NCBI RefSeq assembly: GCF_042651785.1
Contig: NZ_JBHSEC010000005.1
Location: 62,001 to 126,000 of the forward strand
DNA length: 64,000 bases
From: Chungangia koreensis
Lineage (GTDB): Bacteria > Bacillota > Bacilli > Bacillales_A > Planococcaceae
Direction of reading: 5' to 3'
Shown: piece after piece, positions 8,188 to 16,193 of the stretch
Position numbering within the stretch: position 1 is the first letter of the stretch
Layout: each line of letters starts with the position of its first letter
Program-made: the position numbers and the translations under genes
The notes under the pieces: model-generated
Databases searched by the model: none
The model's input: only the letters and a program-made list of their open reading frames with translations
Told to the model about the DNA's origin: nothing

Positions 8188-9807
8188 ATGTCGTCTAAAA
8201 ATAACAGTTTGGTCCAAGGTACGATGATTTTGACAATTGGTTTGTTCTTGTCAAAAGTCTTGGGCTTAATATATATAGCTCCTTTTTATTCCATCGTTGG
8301 TAGTGAAAATATCGGTCTTTATCAGTATGCTTATGTTCCTTACAATATCATGCTGACCATTGCCATTTCGGGTGCGCCGATTGCCGTTTCAAAATTCGTA
8401 TCCAAATACAATGCGTTAGGCGACTATGATGCGAGCAGAAGACTATTAAAGTCTGGAACATTGATTATGTTGATCACTGGTTTTGTATCATTTCTCATTA
8501 TGTTCCTAATGGCAGAGCCTTTTGCTAATTTAGTGATTGAAGATAAAGATCAAGAATTCACAGTTGAGGATGTCGCAACTGTCATTCGCTGGGTAAGCTT
8601 TGCACTGATCGTTGTCCCGGTAATGAGCTTGTTCCGCGGTTATTTCCAAGGCAATCAGTATATGATGCCGACCTCTGTTTCTCAACTTGTCGAACAAATT
8701 GCCCGGATTGTATTTCTGCTCGGGGGTGCTTATTTAGCAGTCGATATTTTAGGCCAGTCTGAAAAAACAGGAGTCAGTATAGCTGTTTTTGCAGCATTTA
8801 TCGGGGCGATTGCAGGAATTCTCGTCCTCTACTATTACTGGAGGAAATATAAACCTGAATTTAATTCTTTATTGCAAGGTAGTACATCAACAAATTATTT
8901 ATCTTATAAGGAAATCTATCGTGAAATACTGTTTTCGACAATGCCTTATATTTTTGTAGGAATGGCGAATTCACTTTATCAACTCGTCGACTTGACCACT
9001 TTTAACAAAGCAATGGCGGAAATCGGTCAAGCAGCCATTTCGGATAGGGAACTGGGTTATTTGAATTTATTGACCCATAAGCTTGTCATGATTCCTGTCA
9101 TGCTGGCAACTGGATTCTCCATGGCGTTAATTCCTCATATAACGAAATATTATACAAAAGGGGAGCAGAATCCACTTAACCGCTCACTCGATCAGACATT
9201 CCAACTCCTTTTGTTCTTAACAGTACCGGCCATTATCGGGTTAACCGTTTTGTCTACAGAATTCTATACGCTATTTTATGAGAAGGATGCGAACGGAATC
9301 GAAGTATTGGCAGCCTATGCGCCGGTAGCGCTACTGTTCAGTTTATATCCAGTGACAGCGGCCATACTTCAAGGGATTGACCGTCAGAAATGGATCGTGC
9401 TCAGTACGTTATTTGGTCTATTATTGAAATTGGCTTTGAATATTCCTTTCGTCACAATGTTTGAGACAAATGGTGCAATTTTAGCTACAGCTATCGGATA
9501 TATCGCAACGATTATCATCAATATCGGAGTGATTGTTGCAGCGATGGATTACCGCTCTAAAATGTTGACGCGTAGAATGATCCTCATAGGAATCATGAAT
9601 GCAGTGATGGCAGTTGTTGTTCTAATCGTCCATCTTGTATTGATTTTCATCGACCCGATCGATGGGAAATTCGATTCCTTCCTATACATCCTCATTTGTG
9701 CAGGAGTCGGGGCCGCCGTTTATGGCTACATGGCACTTAGAACAGGTCTGGCACAGAAGTTGTTAGGTGATAGGATTACACGTATTGCATCAAAACTTGG
9801 ATTTTAA
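8188..9807 (+). CDS. ytgP: MurJ-type lipid II flippase / polysaccharide transporter (MOP superfamily)
   Basis: The 539-residue protein is almost entirely membrane helices (about 14), beginning with a short Ser/Lys/Asn stretch and the Gly-Thr-Met-Ile-Leu-Thr-Ile-Gly-Leu-Phe-Leu-Ser-Lys-Val-Leu-Gly segment typical of SpoVB/YtgP proteins. It also shows Phe-Arg-Gly-Tyr-Phe-Gln-Gly and Leu-Gln-Gly-Ile-Asp-Arg-Gln, conserved in this family. YtgP of B. subtilis is the MurJ lipid II flippase, moving the cell-wall precursor across the membrane. Position between ytfP and ytzG matches that locus. The start ATG follows a GGAAGGG site. SpoVB-type sporulation function is the main alternative, but synteny favours YtgP. 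Confidence 0.87.
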   Translation: MSSKNNSLVQGTMILTIGLFLSKVLGLIYIAPFYSIVGSENIGLYQYAYVPYNIMLTIAISGAPIAVSKFVSKYNALGDYDASRRLLKSGTLIMLITGFVSFLIMFLMAEPFANLVIEDKDQEFTVEDVATVIRWVSFALIVVPVMSLFRGYFQGNQYMMPTSVSQLVEQIARIVFLLGGAYLAVDILGQSEKTGVSIAVFAAFIGAIAGILVLYYYWRKYKPEFNSLLQGSTSTNYLSYKEIYREILFSTMPYIFVGMANSLYQLVDLTTFNKAMAEIGQAAISDRELGYLNLLTHKLVMIPVMLATGFSMALIPHITKYYTKGEQNPLNRSLDQTFQLLLFLTVPAIIGLTVLSTEFYTLFYEKDANGIEVLAAYAPVALLFSLYPVTAAILQGIDRQKWIVLSTLFGLLLKLALNIPFVTMFETNGAILATAIGYIATIIINIGVIVAAMDYRSKMLTRRMILIGIMNAVMAVVVLIVHLVLIFIDPIDGKFDSFLYILICAGVGAAVYGYMALRTGLAQKLLGDRITRIASKLGF

Positions 9808-9819
9808 GGAGGCGACAGC

Positions 9820-10539
9820 ATGAGGTTGGATAAATTCCTATCCAATATGGGTTTCGGCTCAAGAAAAGAAGTGAAACAGTTGATGAAATCCGGAGCGGTT
9901 ACGGTGAATGGGATTCCTGTAAAAGACTCCTCCTCCCATGTACAAGAAGGTACTGACCGAGTCTCTGTACTGGGGGAAGAAGTTGAATACATTAAATATA
10001 TTTACTTAATGATGAATAAGCCTCAAGGCGTAATCTCTGCGACGGAAGACGTGCAGGATCAGACTGTGATCGATTTGTTGGATCCCCTTCATCGGCATTT
10101 TGAACCGTTTCCGGTCGGCAGACTTGATAAGGACACGGAGGGTTTGCTGTTATTGACGAATGACGGCAAGCTCTCACATAACCTCTTGTCACCGAAGAAG
10201 CATGTACCAAAGACGTATTTTGCTGTCATTGAAGGAATCGTTACTGAAGAGGATATCAATAAGTTTCGTGAAGGTGTCATTTTAGAAGATGGGTATGAAA
10301 CAAAACCCGCTGTTTTGAACATCTTGGAAAGTGGCCCGCAGTCTGAAATTCAATTAACGATCACAGAAGGGAAGTTTCACCAAGTGAAGCGGATGTTTGA
10401 AGCGGTCGGGAAACGGGTGACTTATTTGAAGCGCCTTTCGATGGGGAATTTAAAGTTGGACCCGAAACTCGCTTTAGGAGAATACCGTGAATTGACAGAT
10501 GAAGAAATAGAGGAATTAAAAAATAGGGACGGCATGTAA
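9820..10539 (+). CDS. ytzG: 16S rRNA pseudouridine synthase, RsuA/RluB family
   Basis: The 239-residue protein has an N-terminal S4 RNA-binding domain (about residues 1-60, Met-Arg-Leu-Asp-Lys-Phe-Leu-Ser). The pseudouridine synthase core follows, with the catalytic motif Gly-Arg-Leu-Asp-Lys-Asp-Thr-Glu-Gly-Leu-Leu-Leu-Leu-Thr-Asn at about 102-116, whose first Asp is the nucleophile. Gly-Lys-Phe-His-Gln-Val-Lys-Arg-Met-Phe is the RsuA-type C-terminal signature. It isomerises a uridine in small-subunit rRNA. It lies 12 bases after ytgP with AGGAGGCGAC in front of ATG, so it is co-transcribed with it. The last codons form part of the terminator hairpin. Confidence 0.9.
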   Translation: MRLDKFLSNMGFGSRKEVKQLMKSGAVTVNGIPVKDSSSHVQEGTDRVSVLGEEVEYIKYIYLMMNKPQGVISATEDVQDQTVIDLLDPLHRHFEPFPVGRLDKDTEGLLLLTNDGKLSHNLLSPKKHVPKTYFAVIEGIVTEEDINKFREGVILEDGYETKPAVLNILESGPQSEIQLTITEGKFHQVKRMFEAVGKRVTYLKRLSMGNLKLDPKLALGEYRELTDEEIEELKNRDGM

Positions 10540-10557
10540 AAACATGCCGTCCCTTTT
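10526..10557 (+). terminator. Terminator overlapping the 3' end of ytzG
   Basis: Perfect 11-base arms GGGACGGCATG and CATGCCGTCCC enclose a ten-base TAAAAA-type loop and are followed by TTTT. The stop codon TAA lies in the loop. Confidence 0.9.
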
Positions 10558-10574
10558 CTATGCGAAGATTTAAT

Positions 10575-10799
10575 CTAAGAAGTCATTCTCACTTTTTTGT
10601 TCGTCGTTGTCCATCTGCCCCGACTGGGACTTTTGACCAGATCGTTAAATGCTAACACATTCAAATCTCTTTGAATGGTGCGAGGAGTGATGCCGAATTC
10701 ATCGACTAAGTCCTGTGTAGTGACAGTTCCGTTGTTGCGGATGAACATGTACACATCTTTAATTCGAGTGAGCATCCGATCAGTAGTTGGTTTCATCAT
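10575..10799 (-). CDS. ytzE: DeoR-type helix-turn-helix regulator (YtzE-like)
   Basis: The start at 10799 (two adjacent ATG codons) follows AAGGAG at nine bases; the longer frame upstream has no ribosome binding site. The 74-residue product is just a DeoR-type winged helix: Arg-Ile-Lys-Asp-Val-Tyr-Met-Phe-Ile-Arg-Asn-Asn-Gly, then Val-Thr-Thr-Gln-Asp-Leu-Val-Asp-Glu-Phe-Gly-Ile and the recognition helix Thr-Pro-Arg-Thr-Ile-Gln-Arg-Asp-Leu. There is no sugar-phosphate sensing domain, so ligand control is not evident. YtzE of B. subtilis is a similarly short protein at the same place. Its targets are unknown; an inverted repeat about 100 bases upstream may be its own operator. Confidence 0.82.
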   Translation of the reverse strand: MMKPTTDRMLTRIKDVYMFIRNNGTVTTQDLVDEFGITPRTIQRDLNVLAFNDLVKSPSRGRWTTTNKKVRMTS

Positions 10800-11129
10800 A
10801 AGTAACCACTCCTTCAACTTGATTCTCATGGCATTGACTAGCGGACGACATGGGTCTTCGGCTTAAATTAATCGCCTTGGACATCCCCTTTTCTTGTTTT
10901 GTTTATCAGAATTAGGTTATCTGATAATTCAATTATAGGACGATAATATAAAAAAATCTATCCTTTTACGTAAATTCAATTGTAAAGTTTTCAAAACAAC
11001 GATGAAATTACGAATAATACTTTGTAAATGCAATGTAAATGTACGGAAAGAAATAAGTTAGCTTTCTGTTCTTTCATTTACCCACTGAAGGTGTAGAATA
11101 ACCTTATAAAGTTGTATGGAGGGGATTGT
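10800..11129. other. AT-rich divergent intergenic region between ytzE and pepV
   Basis: This 330-base stretch holds no convincing gene. It contains an 8-base inverted repeat (10903-10927) next to a minus-strand TATAAT (10932-10937), and a plus-strand TAGAAT (11094-11099) that may be the -10 of pepV; its -35 (CTTTCA, 17 bases away) is weak. Confidence 0.6.
10903..10927 (-). promoter_or_regulatory. Candidate operator: inverted repeat near the ytzE promoter
   Basis: TTATCAGA and TCTGATAA are perfect 8-base inverted arms separated by nine bases. On the minus strand they lie just downstream of a perfect TATAAT (10937-10932) with a poor -35 (TAGATT) 17 bases further up. This is where an autoregulating repressor would bind, but binding by YtzE is only inferred from position. 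Confidence 0.4.
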
Positions 11130-12530
11130 TTGAAGAACTGGTTAGAAGAAGCTCTTGGCAGAAAAGATGAACTCATGGATGATTTGAAAAACCTCATTTC
11201 GATCCCAAGTGTACTAAATGAGGATGAAGCAACAGAGGAAGCCCCATTTGGACCAATGCCATTAAAAGCATTGAATTGGGTACTCAAAGAAGGCGAACAA
11301 TACGGTTTTACAACAAAGAATATAGATAATTATGCTGGTCATATCGAAATGGGTGAAGGTGAAGAACTAATCGGTATATTAGGCCATGTGGACGTAGTAC
11401 CGGCCGGATCTGGCTGGACATATGAGCCGTATGAAGGGACTGTCGTAGAGGACAAACTTTTCGGCCGGGGTGCAATTGACGATAAAGGACCGACAATGGC
11501 TGCATGGTTAGCCATGAAAATGGTCAAGGATGCAGGTATTGAATTGGATAAGCGGGTGCGCCTAATCATTGGTTCCGACGAAGAGAGCGGCTTCCGTTGC
11601 GTGAAGCGGTATTTTGAGAAGGAAGAAATGCCGACGATGGGCTTTGCACCAGATGCGGATTTTCCGATTATTAACGCCGAAAAGGGCATCGCCAATTTAT
11701 TATTCTCAGTTGACCCTCAAGAAGGGGAGCAAGAAACTCTGTTGTCATTTAAATCAGGACATCGTTCAAATATGGTTCCGGATTATGCTGAAGCAAAAGT
11801 GAAGCTCTCGGCAGAAGACTTATTGGAAAATTTTAATGAATTTCGAGAAGAAAATGATGTAACAGGAACAATTGAAGCCGATGAAGAATATGTAACAGTA
11901 ACATTAAATGGAAAGTCTGCTCACGCGATGGAACCGGATTTAGGAGTGAACGCTGGCGTTCTCTTAGCAAATTTTTTAGTGGATCAAGTCCAAGGAGGAG
12001 CTGGAGGGACATTCCTGAAATTTGTCGTTGACGCTTTCGAAGGAGATTCCCGAGGTCATGCATTGAAGTTGGAATTTTCTGATGAGATGTCAGGAGATAC
12101 AACGTTGAATGCGGGAGTATTGTCATTCGACCATGAAAAAGGCGGAGCAGTAACTGTCAGCATGCGTTATTCCGTTTCTTATCAGTTTGACGAAAAAATT
12201 AACGAATGTCTTGAAGTGCTGAAAGATTCTCCTGTTGAGATGACAGTTAAGTCGAATTCAACACCTCACTTTGTGGATGAAAATGACGAATTGATTCAGA
12301 CTCTAAAAAGAGTATATGAACGTCAAACAGGAGAGGAAGCAACGCTTCTTTCAATTGGCGGTGGAACATACGCCCGTGTAATGAAAAAAGGTGTAGCATT
12401 CGGAATGCTATTCCCAGGCAGGGAAGATGTCGCCCACCAAGCGGACGAATACGTTTGGGTGAATGATTTAATTAAAGCTGCGGCCATTTATGCAGATGCT
12501 ATTAGTGAACTTGCAGGAAAAAAGAATTAG
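11130..12530 (+). CDS. pepV: Dipeptidase PepV (M20 metallopeptidase)
   Basis: TTG at 11130 is the best start, seven bases after GGAGG. The 466-residue protein shows the M20 metal-binding motifs: Gly-His-Val-Asp-Val-Val-Pro-Ala-Gly at about 89-97, Gly-Arg-Gly-Ala-Ile-Asp-Asp-Lys-Gly-Pro with the bridging Asp, the Gly-Ser-Asp-Glu-Glu-Ser-Gly catalytic Glu pair, and Ala-Pro-Asp-Ala-Asp-Phe-Pro. The C-terminal Gly-Gly-Gly-Thr-Tyr-Ala-Arg segment is typical of PepV. It hydrolyses dipeptides with broad specificity in the cytoplasm using two zinc ions. B. subtilis YtjP is the counterpart. The downstream dat gene is on the same strand 18 bases away and probably in the same operon. Confidence 0.93.
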   Translation: MKNWLEEALGRKDELMDDLKNLISIPSVLNEDEATEEAPFGPMPLKALNWVLKEGEQYGFTTKNIDNYAGHIEMGEGEELIGILGHVDVVPAGSGWTYEPYEGTVVEDKLFGRGAIDDKGPTMAAWLAMKMVKDAGIELDKRVRLIIGSDEESGFRCVKRYFEKEEMPTMGFAPDADFPIINAEKGIANLLFSVDPQEGEQETLLSFKSGHRSNMVPDYAEAKVKLSAEDLLENFNEFREENDVTGTIEADEEYVTVTLNGKSAHAMEPDLGVNAGVLLANFLVDQVQGGAGGTFLKFVVDAFEGDSRGHALKLEFSDEMSGDTTLNAGVLSFDHEKGGAVTVSMRYSVSYQFDEKINECLEVLKDSPVEMTVKSNSTPHFVDENDELIQTLKRVYERQTGEEATLLSIGGGTYARVMKKGVAFGMLFPGREDVAHQADEYVWVNDLIKAAAIYADAISELAGKKN

Positions 12531-12548
12531 GAAGAGGTTATTAACAAC

Positions 12549-13397
12549 ATGATCCTATTATGGAATGACACATTTATTTCCGAAGATGAATTACGAATTT
12601 CTAAAGATGACAGAGGCTATCATTTTGGAGACGGAGTGTATGAAGTCATAAAAGTCTATGGTGCTTCCATGTTTACAGCGGAAGAACATATCGACCGCCT
12701 TTATGAAAGTGCAGACAAGATTAAACTGATTATTCCTTATACGAAAGATGTTCTTCAAAAGATGTTGTACGACCTTGTTGAAACAAATAATGTGATCGAT
12801 GGCCATATTTACCTTCAAATAACTCGGGGAGTTGTTCCAAGACAGCATTATTTCCCGTCAGAAGGGATAGAGCCGATGCTTCTTGCTTATACAAAGGAAG
12901 CAGAGCGACCACTGAATCAGTTTGAAGCAGGAGTTAAAGCGAAGTTTGTAGAAGATGTCCGCTGGCTTCGTTGTGATATTAAGTCTTTGAATTTGTTGGG
13001 GAATGTCCTGGCTAAGCAAGAGGCTCATGAAGAAGGCTGTTATGAGGCAATTCTACATCGAGGAGAAAAAGTGACAGAAGGTTCATCTTCCAATATCTTC
13101 GGTATTAAAGGGGGCGTACTTTACACGCATCCTGCAGACAATTTTATCCTGAACGGAATCACTCGGAGAGTTATTCTCCAATGCTGTAAAGAAATCGGGA
13201 TTCCTGTCATCGAAGAGGCATTTACAAGAGAACAGACATTAGCGATGGATGAATTATTCCTCTCATCGACAACATCGGAAATTACGCCGATTATCGAGGT
13301 GGAAGGAAACCGAATCGGTTCAGGCGCACGTGGGCAATGGACCGAAAAATTACAAGAGTCATTCGAGAAAAAGCTGCCTCAAGCGATCGGTATTTAA
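12549..13397 (+). CDS. dat: D-amino acid aminotransferase (D-alanine transaminase)
   Basis: The 282-residue class IV PLP aminotransferase has Arg-Gly-Tyr-His-Phe-Gly-Asp-Gly-Val-Tyr-Glu near residues 22-32, Arg-Gly-Val-Val-Pro-Arg-Gln-His at about 96-103 (residues that bind the D-amino acid carboxylate in Dat), the PLP lysine in Asp-Ile-Lys-Ser-Leu-Asn-Leu-Leu at about 143-150, and Glu-Gly-Ser-Ser-Ser-Asn. The enzyme interconverts D-alanine and D-glutamate for peptidoglycan. It follows pepV by 18 bases with an AGGAAGAGG sequence in front, suggesting an operon that salvages peptides and D-amino acids. A strong terminator follows. Confidence 0.94.
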   Translation: MILLWNDTFISEDELRISKDDRGYHFGDGVYEVIKVYGASMFTAEEHIDRLYESADKIKLIIPYTKDVLQKMLYDLVETNNVIDGHIYLQITRGVVPRQHYFPSEGIEPMLLAYTKEAERPLNQFEAGVKAKFVEDVRWLRCDIKSLNLLGNVLAKQEAHEEGCYEAILHRGEKVTEGSSSNIFGIKGGVLYTHPADNFILNGITRRVILQCCKEIGIPVIEEAFTREQTLAMDELFLSSTTSEITPIIEVEGNRIGSGARGQWTEKLQESFEKKLPQAIGI

Positions 13398-13404
13398 TCA
13401 CTAT

Positions 13405-13460
13405 AAAAACCGCACTGTTAGATCGGAACTTTTTCCGGAACTCTAACAGTGCGGTTTTTT
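13405..13460 (+). terminator. Terminator after dat
   Basis: Arms AAAACCGCACTGTTAGA and TCTAACAGTGCGGTTTT match perfectly over 17 bases, with an inner GGAA/TTCC pairing in the loop and a run of six T. Confidence 0.93.
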
Positions 13461-13565
13461 GCTATTCATGATGGCTGGAAATTAGTAAAACCGGTCCCTA
13501 CCTTTTTTAGGGGAGGTCATGTAAAATAAGGACAAACTCCTTTTCGTTGGAAAGAAGGTTTTATC

Positions 13566-14498
13566 ATGGCACAACTTGTGAAATTAGCTGACTACATATC
13601 ACGTTATCAAGTGGATTTAAATAAATATCCAACTCAATATATCCGATTAAAAAAACTTCAATGGGAGCGTCTGAAAAGACGTTGGGAAGCGGGAGACACA
13701 TTCCAAGTGGAGCCGACTCCCCCTGTAGAAGAGCCAACTGAAACACCTAACCGACTCCATCGCCTCTTTAAATGGATAAGAAGAGATGAAGGTGGAAATG
13801 ATGAAGTTTATGAAGAAGAGAAGGAAGGGGTAGAAGAGGATTACGGTCTTTTCGAACCTCGGATCCACTATCGTCCAAACACAACAAAGGAACTTCGGTC
13901 GCTGTTTTTAGAACAGCTTTACCAATTTCAATTGAAATGGGCATCCTCAACCGCTATGGAGAAGTCACATGTTGAATCGAAATTTCAGCGTGATTCACTC
14001 CTTCGGTTATTGACCACACAACTTCCGGATACATATTTTTTGCTATATAATCCTGTCTTAAAAGTGAAAAATGCACCAGTCGAATTGGATATCATGGTGG
14101 TCACACCTACTGAAACGGTCTGCTTGACTGTTTTAGAATGGGAAGAACATGCAGCATATATCGGTGGACAAGATCGATTCTGGCTAAAGAAATTCGGAGA
14201 TGCAGAAAGTAAGATTCTGAATCCACTCATCAGTTTGAATCGGATGGAAACCATTATCCAACAACTTTACCGGCAATCCGGGACGGATATGTCAATACGA
14301 AAGGTAGTCTTGTCCAGGAACGGGTATATCGATTATCCAGGTAGTCTGTTCGGAGTTGAGTTCATTGACCGACGTAACTATTCACAATGGTTCGAGCAAC
14401 TTAAAAATTCCCATTTCCCTATGAAACATGTCCAGTTCAAGGCTGTCCAATCGTTATTAGACACTGCGCAGACAACTTCTTTTCATCGACTAAAATAA
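13566..14498 (+). CDS. NERD-like (nuclease-related) domain protein of unknown function
   Basis: The 310-residue protein starts at ATG after AGAAGG. Residues 1-125 are basic and acidic, predicted largely helical, without membrane segments. Residues 130-250 resemble a nuclease-related domain: Asn-Ala-Pro-Val-Glu-Leu-Asp-Ile-Met-Val-Val-Thr-Pro, then Val-Leu-Glu-Trp-Glu-Glu, Ala-Ala-Tyr-Ile-Gly-Gly, and Asn-Pro-Leu-Ile-Ser-Leu-Asn-Arg-Met-Glu. The first Asp and the Glu fit a restriction-like fold, but the usual Glu-x-Lys lysine is not visible, so catalysis is doubtful. It lies next to ytlR, where Bacillales carry a conserved uncharacterised gene. Function unknown. Confidence 0.55.
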   Translation: MAQLVKLADYISRYQVDLNKYPTQYIRLKKLQWERLKRRWEAGDTFQVEPTPPVEEPTETPNRLHRLFKWIRRDEGGNDEVYEEEKEGVEEDYGLFEPRIHYRPNTTKELRSLFLEQLYQFQLKWASSTAMEKSHVESKFQRDSLLRLLTTQLPDTYFLLYNPVLKVKNAPVELDIMVVTPTETVCLTVLEWEEHAAYIGGQDRFWLKKFGDAESKILNPLISLNRMETIIQQLYRQSGTDMSIRKVVLSRNGYIDYPGSLFGVEFIDRRNYSQWFEQLKNSHFPMKHVQFKAVQSLLDTAQTTSFHRLK

Positions 14499-14518
14499 TC
14501 GGAACATGAGGGCGTGCC

Positions 14519-15523
14519 ATGCTTAAGACAAAAATTATCGTCAATTTAAAAGCGAGAAATGGAAAAGCGGAAAAGAAATGGGATCGGTTCAAATCGAAAT
14601 TGAGCATTCCATTTGAAGAGCATATAACTCTCTATCCAGGCCATGCACGCGAACTCGCCGAGGAATTTGCTTTTGAAGCCCAGGAACGTGCGGAGGATGT
14701 GCTGATAGTGGCCTTTGGGGGGGATGGGACGGTCCATGAAGTAATTGATGGTATCGGAGAATCCGGTTATATACGTATCGGGGCGGTTCCTTCTGGATCA
14801 GGCAATGACTTCCATAGAGGATTTACGTTATTTAAAAACCCTTCTGATTTAGAGAAGTACGTATACAATCCAACCGGAGATGCTTGGATGGATCTCGGAC
14901 GCTTCTTTTCAGAAACAGGTCAATACATGTTCGTCAATAGTGCAGGAATCGGCTTGGATGCTTATATTGCCCATAAAGTGAATCAGTCCAGCTTGAAAAA
15001 AGCTTTCAATTCGGTGTACTTAGGTCAATTGACATATTCCTATTTTCTGTTCCAATGTTTACTGAAGTTTCGACCGTTCAATTTGACAGTCCAGACGGAG
15101 TCGGATAAGATGACTTTCGCAAATGTCTGGCTTGCTACAGTTTCCAATCAGCCTTATTTCGGTGGAGGAATGAAAATATCCCCAAAATCGGAACCGGACG
15201 ACGGACAAATTGAATTGACCGTCGTGCATCGCTTATCAGCCATGAAACTTTTGGTTATGTTTATCTCTGTGTTTTTTGGTATGCATACAAAAATGAAAGA
15301 GGTAACTCAGTTAACCGGCAAATCATTCTCGCTAACAGTCGACGAGGTGATTCATCGCCATGCTGACGGGGAATATGCCGGAATGACGATTCCTTATCAA
15401 GAAACACGATTTGAAGTAAAGCCAGCAAGATGGAAGCTGGCAAACTGTAAGAAAAAAGCGGGACTCCCTGATCAGCTTTTTAATGGGGAAGAACGGATGG
15501 AAAAAATGGAAAGAGGTAGCTAA
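14519..15523 (+). CDS. ytlR: Diacylglycerol kinase-family lipid kinase (YtlR-like)
   Basis: The 334-residue protein has the DAGK catalytic signature: Ala-Phe-Gly-Gly-Asp-Gly-Thr-Val-His-Glu-Val at about residues 64-74 (nucleotide binding) and Gly-Ala-Val-Pro-Ser-Gly-Ser-Gly-Asn-Asp-Phe at about 88-98. The C-terminal domain has Gly-Gly-Gly-Met-Lys-Ile-Ser-Pro and His-Ala-Asp-Gly-Glu, typical of soluble DgkB/YegS-like kinases. It phosphorylates a lipid diacylglycerol or related substrate at the membrane face. Start ATG follows GAGGGCG. The gene's end carries the ribosome binding site of trmB, which starts four bases later. Confidence 0.86.
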   Translation: MLKTKIIVNLKARNGKAEKKWDRFKSKLSIPFEEHITLYPGHARELAEEFAFEAQERAEDVLIVAFGGDGTVHEVIDGIGESGYIRIGAVPSGSGNDFHRGFTLFKNPSDLEKYVYNPTGDAWMDLGRFFSETGQYMFVNSAGIGLDAYIAHKVNQSSLKKAFNSVYLGQLTYSYFLFQCLLKFRPFNLTVQTESDKMTFANVWLATVSNQPYFGGGMKISPKSEPDDGQIELTVVHRLSAMKLLVMFISVFFGMHTKMKEVTQLTGKSFSLTVDEVIHRHADGEYAGMTIPYQETRFEVKPARWKLANCKKKAGLPDQLFNGEERMEKMERGS

Positions 15524-15527
15524 CGAT

Positions 15528-16175
15528 ATGAGATTACGAAATAAACCTTGGGCAGAGGACTTCATTAAAACACATTCTACGATTGCTCTGCCCGATCCTG
15601 AGTCATATAAAGGGAACTGGAAGTCGGTTTTCAACAATGACAACCCTCTTCATATCGAAGTGGGGACAGGAAAAGGACAATTTATAACGGGGATGGCAAT
15701 GGCCAATCCTCATATTAATTACATAGGAATTGAACTTTACGGAAGTGTACTCGTTTCTGCGATTGAGAATGTTTTGGAAGCGGGGACTCCGGCTAATCTA
15801 AAACTGCTCAATGTAGATGGTTCAAAGTTGAAGGAGTTCTTTGAAAAAGGTGATGTGGATCGCGTCTATTTGAACTTTTCGGATCCATGGCCTAAAACGC
15901 GGCATGCTAAAAGAAGACTGACTCATGCAAACTTCCTGCGCTTATATGAAGACGTCTTAGTCGATCAAGGGGAAATCCATTTCAAAACCGATAATCGTGG
16001 ATTGTTTGAGTTTTCACTCGTAAGTATGTCTCAATATGGAATGATGTTAAAAGATGTTTCATTGGACCTCCATGCAGAAATGCCGGAAGATAATATTATG
16101 ACGGAGTATGAAGAAAAATTTTCTGCTAAGGGTCAGCCGATATATCGGTTAGAAGCACAGTATAAAGCTAAATAA
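15528..16175 (+). CDS. trmB: tRNA (guanine-N7-)-methyltransferase
   Basis: ATG at 15528 follows AGAGGTAG, and the product Met-Arg-Leu-Arg-Asn-Lys-Pro-Trp-Ala matches the usual TrmB N-terminus, so the longer frame overlapping ytlR is rejected. The 215-residue protein has the SAM motif Glu-Val-Gly-Thr-Gly-Lys-Gly-Gln-Phe at about 43-51, Gly-Ile-Glu-Leu, and the TrmB hallmark Asn-Phe-Ser-Asp-Pro-Trp-Pro-Lys-Thr-Arg-His at about 115-125. It forms m7G46 in tRNA. Operon with ytlR and probably ytnP. Confidence 0.95.
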   Translation: MRLRNKPWAEDFIKTHSTIALPDPESYKGNWKSVFNNDNPLHIEVGTGKGQFITGMAMANPHINYIGIELYGSVLVSAIENVLEAGTPANLKLLNVDGSKLKEFFEKGDVDRVYLNFSDPWPKTRHAKRRLTHANFLRLYEDVLVDQGEIHFKTDNRGLFEFSLVSMSQYGMMLKDVSLDLHAEMPEDNIMTEYEEKFSAKGQPIYRLEAQYKAK

Positions 16176-16193
16176 GATAAAGGGGCTGGGGAG

